This document shows positions 9,087 to 17,657 of a stretch of 64,000 nt of DNA, in pieces. The stretch is from Haloplasma contractile (GTDB lineage: Bacteria > Bacillota_I > Bacilli_A > Haloplasmatales > Haloplasmataceae), in NCBI GenBank assembly GCA_016841945.1, contig JAENYC010000017.1, positions 1-64,000 on the forward strand, given 5' to 3'. Each line of letters starts with the position of its first letter. Positions within the stretch are counted from its first letter, which is position 1. Below the pieces are notes generated by a model. The model had not been told where the DNA came from. It did no database searches and saw only the letters and a program-made list of their open reading frames with translations. The position numbers were made by a program, and so were the translations under genes.

Positions 9087-9770
9087 TTAAATATACTTCT
9101 CTTCTTTCATACTAATATATCCATCTGTTCCTATTACTAGATGATCTAGTAATTCTATACCCATGAGTTCTCCTACTTCTATTAATCTTTTTGTGATAGA
9201 GATGTCTTGTGGACTTGGCGTAGGGTCACCACTAGGATGATTATGTACCACTATGATAGAAGCACATCCATGCCTTAATGCTTCTTTAAATACTTCTCTT
9301 GGATGAACAAGAGATCGATTTAAAGAACCAATAAACAATGTTTTCTTAGCGAGTATCCGATTTTTCGTATCTAAATAAATACCTATGAAATGTTCTTGTT
9401 CGAGTGTTTTAACTTCTTCAGCTATATATTCTGCACACTCTATTGGAGATTTAATTTGCATCCCTCGTTCAAGGACATATTGATTTGTTCTATCTCCTAA
9501 TTCAATCGCAGCGATTATTTGAATCGCTTTTGCTTTACCAATGCCTTTTATCTTCATTAGTTCATCTAACGATATATTCTTTAATGCATATAAATTAGGA
9601 AATTCATGAACTATTTGTTCAGCCAAATAAATGGCTGATTTTTCTTTTGTCCCTGTTCTAAGTAATATCGCTATTAATTCGGCATTATTTAACATCTTAG
9701 GACCTTTTAATTCTAATTTTTCTCTCGGTCTCTCATTAATTGGTAATTCTCTTATCATATAATTTATCAT
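9087..9770 (-). CDS. radC: RadC / JAMM-motif DNA-associated protein
   Basis: RadC (YsxA-like), 227 aa. An N-terminal helix-hairpin-helix region (LMKIKGIGKAKAIQIIAAIE) is followed by a JAMM metalloprotease-like domain whose zinc ligands are visible in HNHPSGDPTPSPQD: His176, His178, Ser186 and Asp189. Its biological role is unsettled despite the historical DNA-repair name. Its stop is one base from the convergent P1 peptidase stop. AAGGTG precedes the ATG by five bases. In Bacillus radC lies downstream of folC-spoIIB-maf; here maf is absent from this spot. Confidence 0.92.
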   Translation of the reverse strand: MINYMIRELPINERPREKLELKGPKMLNNAELIAILLRTGTKEKSAIYLAEQIVHEFPNLYALKNISLDELMKIKGIGKAKAIQIIAAIELGDRTNQYVLERGMQIKSPIECAEYIAEEVKTLEQEHFIGIYLDTKNRILAKKTLFIGSLNRSLVHPREVFKEALRHGCASIIVVHNHPSGDPTPSPQDISITKRLIEVGELMGIELLDHLVIGTDGYISMKEEKYI

Positions 9771-9837
9771 TTTATCACCTTTTTATATTTACTATTTTTA
9801 TATACGATAAAGAATATAATATTTTAAAACAAAAATA

Positions 9838-9870
9838 AAAATGGATAAGCATTAATGTGCTTATCCACTC
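9838..9870 (-). terminator. Intrinsic terminator upstream of radC
   Basis: TGGATAAGCA and TGCTTATCCA form a 10-bp stem with a short loop, followed on the minus strand by ATTTTTATTTTTG. It ends the transcript of the small membrane-protein genes and separates them from radC. Confidence 0.85.
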
Positions 9871-9876
9871 TATCTC

Positions 9877-10289
9877 TTATGTTTTAAAACGAATAGATTG
9901 ACCAATTAATATACCTGCAATCATATTAATTGCATAGTGTACATACTGTGATTGAACATTTCTTAATATAAATTTAAAAATTTGATTTATATCACTTAAT
10001 AATTGTAATCTTAAATAATAAGATGGCACTAAACCTATTATTGATAAAATAAGACCTAATATTAGTTGTTGAACATTAATATATTTTTTCTTTTCTAATA
10101 CATTCTGAAAATCTAAAGCTAAAACTATACCAAGTAAGATAAATAATAAAGAAGCCAAAACACAATAGAAATAAAATTCATTCATTAAAAAGACACGACC
10201 TTTTTCAAAGACTTTAGCTTCTACTATAGGTAAAAGAAACAATATTACTAATATAAAAAATAATTTTGCTAATATTGATGATACTTCAT
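9877..10289 (-). pseudogene. Small membrane protein, copy 1 (frameshift at codon 2)
   Basis: Encodes an unrecognised integral membrane protein of about 137 residues with four hydrophobic segments, paralogous to the next copy (MNEFYFYCVLASLLFILLG here, KEFYFYCILASLLFILLG there). The only ATG with a good ribosome site (GGAGGTG, eight bases before 10289) is out of frame: it reads six codons and stops. The real frame, ...SSILAKLFFILVILFLLPIVE..., would join it if one A were restored after ATGAA. Alternative intact starts are a TTG at 10242 or an ATG at 10185, both without a good ribosome site. Either the gene is decaying or a shorter protein from 10185 is made. Confidence 0.55.
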
Positions 10290-10336
10290 ACTATCTACAC
10301 CTCCATTTTAATCAAAATAAAACAACCTTTTTTATA

Positions 10337-10755
10337 TTATATTTCCTCTTCTGTTCTAATTGATTGACCAATTAATGAACCTGCAATCATATTAATTGCA
10401 AAATGTGCATATTGATATCGATATAAATCATAAACAATAAAAACATGCTTTATATCAAATCTAAATAAATGTAATATTAAATAATAGATTGGGACTAAAC
10501 CTATTATTAATAAAATGAGACCTAATATTAGTTGCTGAATATTTAAGCTTATTTTCTTTTCTGATAAATTCTGTAAATCTAGAGCTAAAACAATACCAAG
10601 TAAGATAAATAATAATGAAGCCAAAATACAATAAAAATAGAATTCTTTCAATAAATATCCATTAGCATTTCAATTCTTTTTGTTTGTACGATAGGTAAAA
10701 GATACAATATACCTAATAGTATGATTGCTTTTAAAATAATTTGTATTTTTTTAAT
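10337..10755 (-). pseudogene. Small membrane protein, copy 2 (ATT start, internal frameshift)
   Basis: Tandem paralogue of copy 1. A strong AGGAGGGGG site is followed six bases later by ATT AAA AAA ATA, where copy 1 has its ATG, giving (I)KKIQIILKAIILLGILYLLPIVQTK. That frame stops at TGA after some 36 codons, while the rest of the protein (KEFYFYCILAS... to IGQSIRTEEEI) continues in another frame after a TTG at 10651. One base too many or too few near 10645 explains the break. Both copies end in the same INMIAGxLIGQSIR tail. The pair is best read as a duplicated small membrane-protein gene losing function. Confidence 0.55.
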
Positions 10756-10923
10756 GGTTATCCCCCTCCTTTATCAATCCCTCATTAATTAATATTATAT
10801 TAACATATTTTTTTATATATATAAAGATAATATTGATGATTTCTAAATAAATAAGATAAGTTTTTAAATTTGTAGTTAGGCAAATACAAGTTAATTTCTT
10901 TGGTTAGGAAATTAGTATATTAG

Positions 10924-10952
10924 AAAAAATGTAGGAATTTCCTACATTTTTA
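10924..10952 (-). terminator. Intrinsic terminator after the SPOR-like gene
   Basis: AAATGTAGGAA and TTCCTACATTT form a perfect hairpin followed by T residues on the minus strand. It overlaps the last codon of the gene ending at 10950. Confidence 0.85.
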
Positions 10953-11561
10953 GAGTAATAAATCAACTAAATTCTTATAAACATATAGTTTTAAAATCGG
11001 TGTTAAATCACTATGTAAATCATTATTTAATAGGTTAATACTATTATATAAATCTAGATTTACAACATTTACACCAGCTGAATAATCTTCTGTTAATACA
11101 ACACCTGTATCATGAATCAATGATAAATAATAATTAATACTATCATAATAAAACTCATATTCACTTGTACTTGGGTCTAAATCTGATAACATATAATACA
11201 ATTTTTTTGATTTAATCAAATAATTAATTTGATTTTCTTCTAAAATATTCGTCATGTTGGTAAAACTACTTGTATTATCGGATATTCCATGATAGATATA
11301 GTAATTATCATGTTCTTTTACAACGATGCCAATTAATCCAAGTTGTTTTAAAACATTTAGTTCACTTGTGGCTGTTTCTTCATCATAATAAACACCTGAT
11401 TGTAGAATATAAACATCATCTGAATAATTGATTGCATTGGCATAAATATCTTCATTTTTTAACATGCTGTTTCCTAAAAAATTCCCAAACATAATTCCCA
11501 CAATTAATGCTAAAATGACATTGAAAATAATCCTTGTATCAGAATTGAACCAGTTTTTCAT
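10950..11561 (-). CDS. Membrane-anchored SPOR-like protein at the spoIIB position
   Basis: A 203-residue protein with a short basic start, one transmembrane segment (about residues 12-30) and an extracytoplasmic part. Residues 48-95 (VYILQSGVYYDEETATSELN, then LGLIGIVVKEHDNYYIYHGI) have the pattern of a SPOR peptidoglycan-binding repeat: a Q-x-G-x-Y start, a helix, then a 'length of strand' with Tyr residues. In B. subtilis the gene after folC is spoIIB, a membrane-bound SPOR protein needed for septal wall thinning during engulfment, and spoIIB is followed by maf and radC. This gene lies between folC and radC with the same topology, so a SpoIIB role is inferred. Sequence identity to SpoIIB is not obvious by eye. 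Confidence 0.6.
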   Translation of the reverse strand: MKNWFNSDTRIIFNVILALIVGIMFGNFLGNSMLKNEDIYANAINYSDDVYILQSGVYYDEETATSELNVLKQLGLIGIVVKEHDNYYIYHGISDNTSSFTNMTNILEENQINYLIKSKKLYYMLSDLDPSTSEYEFYYDSINYYLSLIHDTGVVLTEDYSAGVNVVNLDLYNSINLLNNDLHSDLTPILKLYVYKNLVDLLL

Positions 11562-11606
11562 TCTATCACCTCGTAAGTTATATTTAACATATGATAGAAG
11601 AATATC

Positions 11607-12899
11607 TTAGCATTCTTTGTCAATAGATTTAAAATAATGAATGACTTTTGAGATAAAGTATAAAGACCCTGTTAAAAGGAGTAATTCCTTATCTTTTATC
11701 TCTTTTATTTTTTTATTGATGACGACTTTATAATCTTCATCATACGAGATATTATCTTTGTTTAATTGATTATATAAATTCTTAGCAGTATTTGCACGGT
11801 AATAATCAAAACTTGTTAAGGTTAAGCTTTTACTAATTGATTGTAAAAGTTCTAACATTTTATCTGTCTCTTTATCCTTTAAAGCTGCAAACACTGTATG
11901 GATTGTGTATCCTTTGTCTATATAGAGTCTCATCGCATTGACCAAAGTGATGACACCATCGATATTATGTGAGCCATCTACAATGACCAGTGGTTTTTCA
12001 TTAATAACTTCTAATCGCGCGCCCCATTTTGAATTTTTAAGTCCATTATATATATATTCATCTTTTATTGACATTTTTCGTATTTTCATTAAATATTCAT
12101 AAATATTTAGTGCTAATAATACATTCTTAACCTGATGATACCCTAACATTGGGATATATAAATCCAATCCTTTATAGTTAAATTGCATACCATGTTCACT
12201 AAAACCTTGATTTTTCATCTCTACAATATCACATGAAATGAGTTTTGTATTTTTTTCTTGACAATAATCATCAAACACTTTTAGTAGTTCTTCTCTTTCT
12301 TCTGTTGTATATAATGGAATGCCTTCCTTTGCGATTCCAACTTTCTCATATGCAATTTGTTTCAGTGTATTTCCTAAAACCCCCATGTGATCATAAGAAA
12401 TATTTGTAATACCGCAAACAAGTGGTCTTATAATGTTTGTTGCATCATATCTTCCACCTAAACCGACTTCATAGACGACATAATCCACATTTTTCTCTTT
12501 AAAATATACAAATGAAAGAAGCGTAATAATTTCAAATTCAGTCATCTCATCTTTCATTTCCTTTTCTACTTGATTAATGATAGGTAAAATCATATTAGCA
12601 TATTTGATTAAATCATCATCCGTAATATATTCATGATTGATTTGAATGCGTTCATTAAAAGAAATAATATATGGTGAAATATAAATCCCCACTTTAAAAC
12701 CTGATTCTATGAGTAAGCGGCTGATATAATTTACCGTTGATCCCTTTCCATTCGTTCCTGCAATGTGAATCGATTTTAAATCATCCTGAGGATTCTCTAG
12801 TAATTCTGATGCTCTTTGGATTCGTTTTAAGTGAAGTTTCATTGAAAACTTATTTTGTGTGCCTAACCATTCTAAAAATGCTTCTTTTGTTTTAAACAT
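11607..12899 (-). CDS. folC: Folylpolyglutamate synthase / dihydrofolate synthase
   Basis: Mur-ligase-like ATP enzyme (430 aa, normal length) that adds glutamate to folates. The P-loop is GTNGKGS (residues 48-54), followed by the omega-loop region, the YVVYEVGLGGRYDATN motif (about residues 139-154) and the DGSHN motif (about 305) at the start of the C-terminal Rossmann-like domain. It is cytoplasmic. It follows nth after a terminator and precedes the SPOR-like gene, as in Bacillus. Confidence 0.95.
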   Translation of the reverse strand: MFKTKEAFLEWLGTQNKFSMKLHLKRIQRASELLENPQDDLKSIHIAGTNGKGSTVNYISRLLIESGFKVGIYISPYIISFNERIQINHEYITDDDLIKYANMILPIINQVEKEMKDEMTEFEIITLLSFVYFKEKNVDYVVYEVGLGGRYDATNIIRPLVCGITNISYDHMGVLGNTLKQIAYEKVGIAKEGIPLYTTEEREELLKVFDDYCQEKNTKLISCDIVEMKNQGFSEHGMQFNYKGLDLYIPMLGYHQVKNVLLALNIYEYLMKIRKMSIKDEYIYNGLKNSKWGARLEVINEKPLVIVDGSHNIDGVITLVNAMRLYIDKGYTIHTVFAALKDKETDKMLELLQSISKSLTLTSFDYYRANTAKNLYNQLNKDNISYDEDYKVVINKKIKEIKDKELLLLTGSLYFISKVIHYFKSIDKEC

Positions 12900-12911
12900 T
12901 TTCTCACTCCT

Positions 12912-12940
12912 AAAAAAAATGTCATCTTAATGACATTATT
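12912..12940 (-). terminator. Intrinsic terminator after nth
   Basis: AATGTCAT, a short TAAG loop, ATGACATT and a run of T on the minus strand. It spans the nth stop and closes the dnaD-nth unit before folC. Confidence 0.85.
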
Positions 12941-13574
12941 TGTTTTTATTATCCTTATAATACTGGCAAATAGCTTGTAATTGACAGTTTTTACATTTAG
13001 GATTTCTTGCTAAACAATGATATCTTCCAAAAAAAATCATTTGATGATGAAGTTTGTTCCAAAGTGATGGAGGAAAAAATTCATTTAATTTTTTTTCTAC
13101 CGTTAAAACGGTATCTTTATTTTTTGCGATGGCTAATCGTTTACTCACTCTTTCTACATGGGTATCAACCGCAAAGGCAGATTGATTAAAAGCAACTGAT
13201 AATATAACATTTGCAGTCTTTCTTCCTACACCTGGTAATTTCATTAACGCATCTCTTGTACTTGGTACTTTTCCATCATATTTATCAATTAACATCATGG
13301 ACATCTTTTTTATGTTTTTTGCTTTGTTTTTATATAAACCAAGTCGTCTAATTCCATCTTCAATCTCTTTAATATCTGCTTTTACAAAATCTTCTGGTGT
13401 TTTAAAGCGCTGAAATAAAATTTCAGTCACTTGATTAACACTTTTATCGGTTGTCTGAGCAGATAATATGACGGCAACTAATAGTTCAAAATGGTTATGA
13501 TGTTTTAATTCACAGTAGGCGTTAGGAAACATATGATCAAATACTTCACATATTTTTTTCGTTATTTCATCCAT
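12936..13574 (-). CDS. nth: Endonuclease III
   Basis: Base-excision repair DNA glycosylase/AP lyase for oxidised pyrimidines (212 aa). The helix-hairpin-helix LPGVGRKTANVILSVAF carries the catalytic lysine (Lys119), and Asp137 lies in VDTHVERV. The C-terminal [4Fe-4S] loop is intact with C-x6-C-x2-C-x5-C spacing (CLARNPKCKNCQLQAIC). It overlaps dnaD by 13 bases, showing translational coupling, the same dnaD-nth pairing as in Bacillus. Confidence 0.96.
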   Translation of the reverse strand: MDEITKKICEVFDHMFPNAYCELKHHNHFELLVAVILSAQTTDKSVNQVTEILFQRFKTPEDFVKADIKEIEDGIRRLGLYKNKAKNIKKMSMMLIDKYDGKVPSTRDALMKLPGVGRKTANVILSVAFNQSAFAVDTHVERVSKRLAIAKNKDTVLTVEKKLNEFFPPSLWNKLHHQMIFFGRYHCLARNPKCKNCQLQAICQYYKDNKNK

Positions 13575-14251
13575 GAAACATAAACTTCCTCTTTATTCAT
13601 TTGTTTTTCTTTTCTTGGTGTTTCATATCGTTTAAAAGTTTTTGTATAATCTCTGGCTTGTTCTACAGTATGAATATTTTTATCTTGCCAATTGAGTAAT
13701 ATCCGGTCAACATATTTTAAATTATAAGCAGATGATATCAATGCTTCTTTAACCGCAAGTTTGATTAATCCCATATCATAATGATATTCATTAATCCATG
13801 ATGATATAAGTTCTATTTCAAATGAAGAAACCGTTCTACCAAATTCAGATTCGATTAAATGAACAAGTTCACTTACTTCACTTTCCTTTTCTTTTTTTGT
13901 GTCCTTATCATTCTCAATCATGATATCTTGTATTATTTTTTGATAAAGTGGTTCTAAGGTGAATTTTTCTTTTCTTTTACCTTTTTCATCCACAACAATA
14001 TCAAAAGCGATTAAATTCTTTTGTACTAATTTGTATACTAAATTAGAACACTCAACAAAGCTAAGGGTCATTTTATCTTTTAAAGCATTTATTGATAAAA
14101 ACTCTTTCCCTTTTTCACTCACATGATAGATATGAATTAACAACATTGCAAGTTTTTCATCTAATCCTAATTTAACATAGTGATTTATAATATAGTCTTT
14201 TACATTCATGATTCGATTATGAATGAGTTTTTTAATAAACGGTTCTGTCAT
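13562..14251 (-). CDS. dnaD: Primosomal DnaD-family replication protein
   Basis: Initiator-loading protein (229 aa). The N-terminal DDBH1 winged-helix region occupies about residues 15-95, and the C-terminal DDBH2 (DnaB_2) domain ends with the YxxxIxxxW motif seen here as YVDRILLNWQ (about residues 185-194). In B. subtilis DnaD acts with DnaB and DnaI to load the helicase at oriC and stalled forks. GGGAGAGG lies seven bases before the chosen ATG; a second Met at residue 15 is possible. Overlap with nth and position beside cca and dapB match Bacillus synteny. Confidence 0.88.
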   Translation of the reverse strand: MTEPFIKKLIHNRIMNVKDYIINHYVKLGLDEKLAMLLIHIYHVSEKGKEFLSINALKDKMTLSFVECSNLVYKLVQKNLIAFDIVVDEKGKRKEKFTLEPLYQKIIQDIMIENDKDTKKEKESEVSELVHLIESEFGRTVSSFEIELISSWINEYHYDMGLIKLAVKEALISSAYNLKYVDRILLNWQDKNIHTVEQARDYTKTFKRYETPRKEKQMNKEEVYVSWMK

Positions 14252-14337
14252 GGTTTTACCTCTCCCATTTTTTGGTGTAAAACTATTATAACATAAGATA
14301 TTTACTTTGATAATAAATATTGTCGAAAATTTTAATA

Positions 14338-14372
14338 AGAAAATAAAAGAGAAGTTTTACTCGCTTCTCTTA
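14338..14372 (-). terminator. Intrinsic terminator overlapping the cca stop
   Basis: On the minus strand AAGAGAAG, a nine-base loop, CTTCTCTT and TTATTTTC form a terminator hairpin whose loop contains the cca stop codon. Confidence 0.8.
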
Positions 14373-15532
14373 TCTTTTTTTTCTAAATTATGCAAATATT
14401 CCTTAATCTTTACTTTATCATTTGGTAACTCATCATTTAAAACCTTTAAACATATCTCATCAATTAAGTCACTGATCCAACCACCTGGTTTTCTATCATA
14501 AAGTTTTAGAATATCATCTCCCCTAAATGATAAATCACAGGGTTTATGAATCGGCATTTGTTTGTACTGTTTTATAATGTCTTCTTTTTTATCCTCAGTT
14601 TGTTTTAAATAGACATTTAATTTATTAGTAAATATACAGTTCCTTAATCCATTTCGAAAGATAATGGGTTTTGTAAAATCAGTAATCCCTAACATAAACA
14701 TGTCATACACAATTCCCATTTCTTTTTTTAATTTATTTGAGATAGGAAGGGTTTTGATCTGTTGGAAATTACCACATACAGCACAAATGGTTAGAAACTC
14801 GAATAAATCAACTGGAACTATTTTTGTCTTATGAATCATTTCTATTCCATTTTTCAAAATTGGTAAAGCATGATGAAAATCTGTTTTAATCATCAACTCA
14901 ATTGCTTGTACAAAATATTTTTGATTCATCATGTTTTCGAACTCTTTTAATATTCGTTCATCGGATATGTTTTTGATCAATTCTTTATGATTTGTTATGG
15001 CAATTAGTGATTCTTTTTCAATTTTAAATCCTAATGTTGAAACAAAACGAAACGCTCTAAGCATCCTTAAGGCATCTTCACTGAATCTTTCATATGGATT
15101 ACCCACTGTTCGAATGGTTTTATCTTCTATATCAGTTATTCCGTCAACGTAATCAATTATTTTCTCATCGATAGTTAATGCCAGTGCATTCATCGTGAAA
15201 TCACGTCTTTTCACATCTTCTTTTAAAGAGGAGACAAAAAATACAGATTCCGGTTTTCTATTCTTAAGATAATGACTTTCTTTTCTGAAGGTGGTAATTT
15301 CATATTGTTCATCTTGAAAGATGACGGTCACTGTTCCGTGTTTAACACCGGTCAATATGGTCTTTGGAAAAATTGATTTAACAGTTTCAGGTAGTGCATT
15401 TGTGGCAATATCAATATCTCCATTTTTTTGATTTAATAGATAGTCTCTTACAAAACCTCCAACGATATAAGCTTCATATCCATGTTCGTTCAATCTTTTA
15501 ATAATTGTTTTTACATCTTTCAATTGATGCAT
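14357..15532 (-). CDS. cca: CCA tRNA nucleotidyltransferase
   Basis: Class II nucleotidyltransferase that builds or repairs the tRNA 3' CCA end (391 aa). The core motifs are clear: IVGGFVRDYLL (about residue 23), the metal-binding GDIDIAT (about residue 37), and KRRDFTMNAL (about residue 108), with the neck helices behind. The longest frame begins with GTG, but the ATG three codons later has AAGGTG at a proper distance and was chosen. A poly(A) polymerase of the same family is the alternative; Bacillus-type genomes carry only the CCA enzyme at this locus next to dapB. Confidence 0.92.
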   Translation of the reverse strand: MHQLKDVKTIIKRLNEHGYEAYIVGGFVRDYLLNQKNGDIDIATNALPETVKSIFPKTILTGVKHGTVTVIFQDEQYEITTFRKESHYLKNRKPESVFFVSSLKEDVKRRDFTMNALALTIDEKIIDYVDGITDIEDKTIRTVGNPYERFSEDALRMLRAFRFVSTLGFKIEKESLIAITNHKELIKNISDERILKEFENMMNQKYFVQAIELMIKTDFHHALPILKNGIEMIHKTKIVPVDLFEFLTICAVCGNFQQIKTLPISNKLKKEMGIVYDMFMLGITDFTKPIIFRNGLRNCIFTNKLNVYLKQTEDKKEDIIKQYKQMPIHKPCDLSFRGDDILKLYDRKPGGWISDLIDEICLKVLNDELPNDKVKIKEYLHNLEKKDKRSE

Positions 15533-15544
15533 TGTGATCACCTT

Positions 15545-16216
15545 CTATATTAATATTTCAATCGTTTTATAATTCGTTGCTTCTATTATCGCATGTTCTA
15601 TCCCATTTATGAAGGCTTGACGGTTATTTATCTTATGAATTAATTCGATACTTTGATTACAATCAGCAAATATTAAATGGTGATTTGCAATAATACCGGG
15701 TAATCTAACAGAATGAATTTTATCTTTATCAATATTTAATATTTTCGCAAAAAATTTAGCCGTTCCACTCGGTTTATCCTTTTTATGAATACCATGTTCT
15801 TCAATGATTTCAACATTTGTTAGTAGTTTTTGTATTTGTGTAATAAGCTCTGTGAGTTCTTTATTTACCATCGAAAAATTAGGTGAGATGATAACTCCCA
15901 CTCTATGTTTTTTTGCGAGATAAGTAATATGTTGCGCATCATATTTTTTGTAACCTGTTGTGCCACTTACAATGTTTTTATTGTTAGATATCCCTTGTTT
16001 TAAAACATCTAAACAATTAGGATATACAGAAAAATCAATTAATGTATCAAATGTTTCATTTTCTAAACAGGATGTAAAATCATGATAAATCGGAATATCC
16101 ATTTCTATCGTTTGTCTAGATATACCGGATACAACTTCATACTCATTTTTTTCTTTTAAATAATTATATAAGAAAGCGCCCATTTTTCCAGTAATGCCAT
16201 TAATCACAATCTTCAT
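15545..16216 (-). CDS. dapB: DapB-like dihydrodipicolinate reductase, divergent copy
   Basis: Second DapB homologue of the window (223 aa, some 20 residues shorter than the one at 49230). The NAD(P)-binding loop NGITGKMG (residues 6-13) is intact. The substrate motif reads EEHGIHKKDKPSGTA, keeping the His and Lys equivalent to E. coli His159 and Lys163 and the SGTA loop, but with Gly for His160 and Lys for Ala. The C-terminal domain is shortened. It sits at the Bacillus dapB position before cca, while the canonical copy is in the lysine operon. Reduction of dihydrodipicolinate is likely but its activity may have drifted. Its ATG overlaps the stop of a small membrane peptide gene by one base. 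Confidence 0.75.
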   Translation of the reverse strand: MKIVINGITGKMGAFLYNYLKEKNEYEVVSGISRQTIEMDIPIYHDFTSCLENETFDTLIDFSVYPNCLDVLKQGISNNKNIVSGTTGYKKYDAQHITYLAKKHRVGVIISPNFSMVNKELTELITQIQKLLTNVEIIEEHGIHKKDKPSGTAKFFAKILNIDKDKIHSVRLPGIIANHHLIFADCNQSIELIHKINNRQAFINGIEHAIIEATNYKTIEILI

Positions 16217-16353
16217 TATTTTTTCTTTATATGGTATTTTGCTTTTTTATGAAGGTGAGCTCTTTCATAATGGCGCTTACTCACATAAACATAACTGGTC
16301 ACTAATACCACAGGGATAAACAATAATAATATAACGGTGATAGAATTTCCCAT
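16216..16353 (-). CDS. Small single-pass membrane protein (45 aa)
   Basis: A 45-codon gene. AAGGAGGT stands eight bases before the ATG, an ideal ribosome site, and its TAA shares its final A with the ATG of the divergent dapB, showing translational coupling. The protein has one hydrophobic segment (residues 5-25, ILLLFIPVVLVTSYVYV) and a strongly basic, His/Lys-rich tail (ending AKYHIKKK), so it should be an N-out/C-in membrane peptide. I do not know its family. Confidence 0.7.
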   Translation of the reverse strand: MGNSITVILLLFIPVVLVTSYVYVSKRHYERAHLHKKAKYHIKKK

Positions 16354-16403
16354 GATATAACCTCCTTACCTAAAATTTATGTAAGGATAGGATTAATGAT
16401 AAC

Positions 16404-17657
16404 TTATTTTAATAGATTATTTAAATCATTTTCAAAATTTGGATAAGAAATTTTATCACAGTTAGGATGTTTAATAATGATGTCTTCACATAGAATTTTA
16501 GCAACTTTTAACATCATGCTGATGCGATGGTCATAATAGGTATCAACTGTATTAGGACAAATATTTGTTTTTCCTTTAATCATCATGCCATCTTCTAGTT
16601 CTTTAATATTGGCCCCTAGTTTTGTTAAGGATTCACAGGTCGTTTGAATGCGATCTGATTCTTTGATTCTTAATTCTTTCGCATCTTTAATAATCGAGGT
16701 TCCCTCTATCTGAGTACCTAAAAGGGTGAGGATTGGAATTTCATCGATTAATAATGGAATGAGTGATTGATCAATGATAAATGGTTTTAAATTATCATGA
16801 TATTTAATATATAAATCACCCACTGTTTCTAAACAAGTTTCTCTTTGATTTCTTATTTCATAATAGGCACCGATTTGGTCTAGTACTTGTAATATCCCTG
16901 TTCGTGTTTTATTCAATCCACAATTTTTGATTAAAATCTCACTATCGGGCGTGATTAAACAAGCGATGATAAAAAATGAAGCCGATGATATATCACCTGG
17001 TACCTTTATATCTTTTGCCTGCAAAGTATGTTTCCCAGATATTTGTATCCTTAATCCATCTACTCTGATATCAGCTCCCATATACTTAAGCATTAACTCT
17101 GTATGATTACGAGAAGGGCCTAATTCATGTATGATGGTTGAATTTTTCGCTTTTAAAGCCGCTAATAAAACAGCTGATTTAACTTGAGCGCTACTCACAT
17201 CTAAATAAACTTCACTTGATGTTAAACGACAAGGTAAAATTTCAGCTGGTAGGTAATCTTTTTGTCGAAGTAGTATATTTGCCTGTAGTGGTTCTAAATG
17301 TTTCACTACGCGTCTCATTGGGCGTTTTGAGAGGGATTTATCACCAATGATAGTTGAAGAAAATGGCAAACCAGATAGTAAACCCATCAATAATCTTGCA
17401 CTTGTCCCTGAGTTCTTACAATCAAGCGGTTTAGCTGATTTTTTTAATCCCATCAATCCATTCCCTGTCACATATAAGAGATTGTCTTTTTCTATTATCT
17501 TGACGCTTAGTGATTTTAAGATTTCAATCGTTGCTTTTACATCTTCACTTTTTAATATATTTGTAATTTTTGCTTTTCCAACACTTATCGCATTTAACAT
17601 CACAGCCCGATGTGAAATAGACTTATCACCCGGTAATGTTACTTCTCCATACAACAT
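16404..17657 (-). CDS. aroA: 3-phosphoshikimate 1-carboxyvinyltransferase (EPSP synthase)
   Basis: Sixth step of the shikimate pathway: transfers enolpyruvate from PEP to shikimate 3-phosphate (417 aa). The N-terminal LPGDKSISHRAVMLNA (residues 8-23) and the NSGTSARLLMGLLSG loop (about residues 82-96) bind the phosphates; KESDRI (about residue 331) and the DHRISM segment (about residue 375) complete the site. It overlaps the end of aroB by 19 bases, and aroC lies upstream, giving an aroC-aroB-aroA operon. Confidence 0.95.
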   Translation of the reverse strand: MLYGEVTLPGDKSISHRAVMLNAISVGKAKITNILKSEDVKATIEILKSLSVKIIEKDNLLYVTGNGLMGLKKSAKPLDCKNSGTSARLLMGLLSGLPFSSTIIGDKSLSKRPMRRVVKHLEPLQANILLRQKDYLPAEILPCRLTSSEVYLDVSSAQVKSAVLLAALKAKNSTIIHELGPSRNHTELMLKYMGADIRVDGLRIQISGKHTLQAKDIKVPGDISSASFFIIACLITPDSEILIKNCGLNKTRTGILQVLDQIGAYYEIRNQRETCLETVGDLYIKYHDNLKPFIIDQSLIPLLIDEIPILTLLGTQIEGTSIIKDAKELRIKESDRIQTTCESLTKLGANIKELEDGMMIKGKTNICPNTVDTYYDHRISMMLKVAKILCEDIIIKHPNCDKISYPNFENDLNNLLK

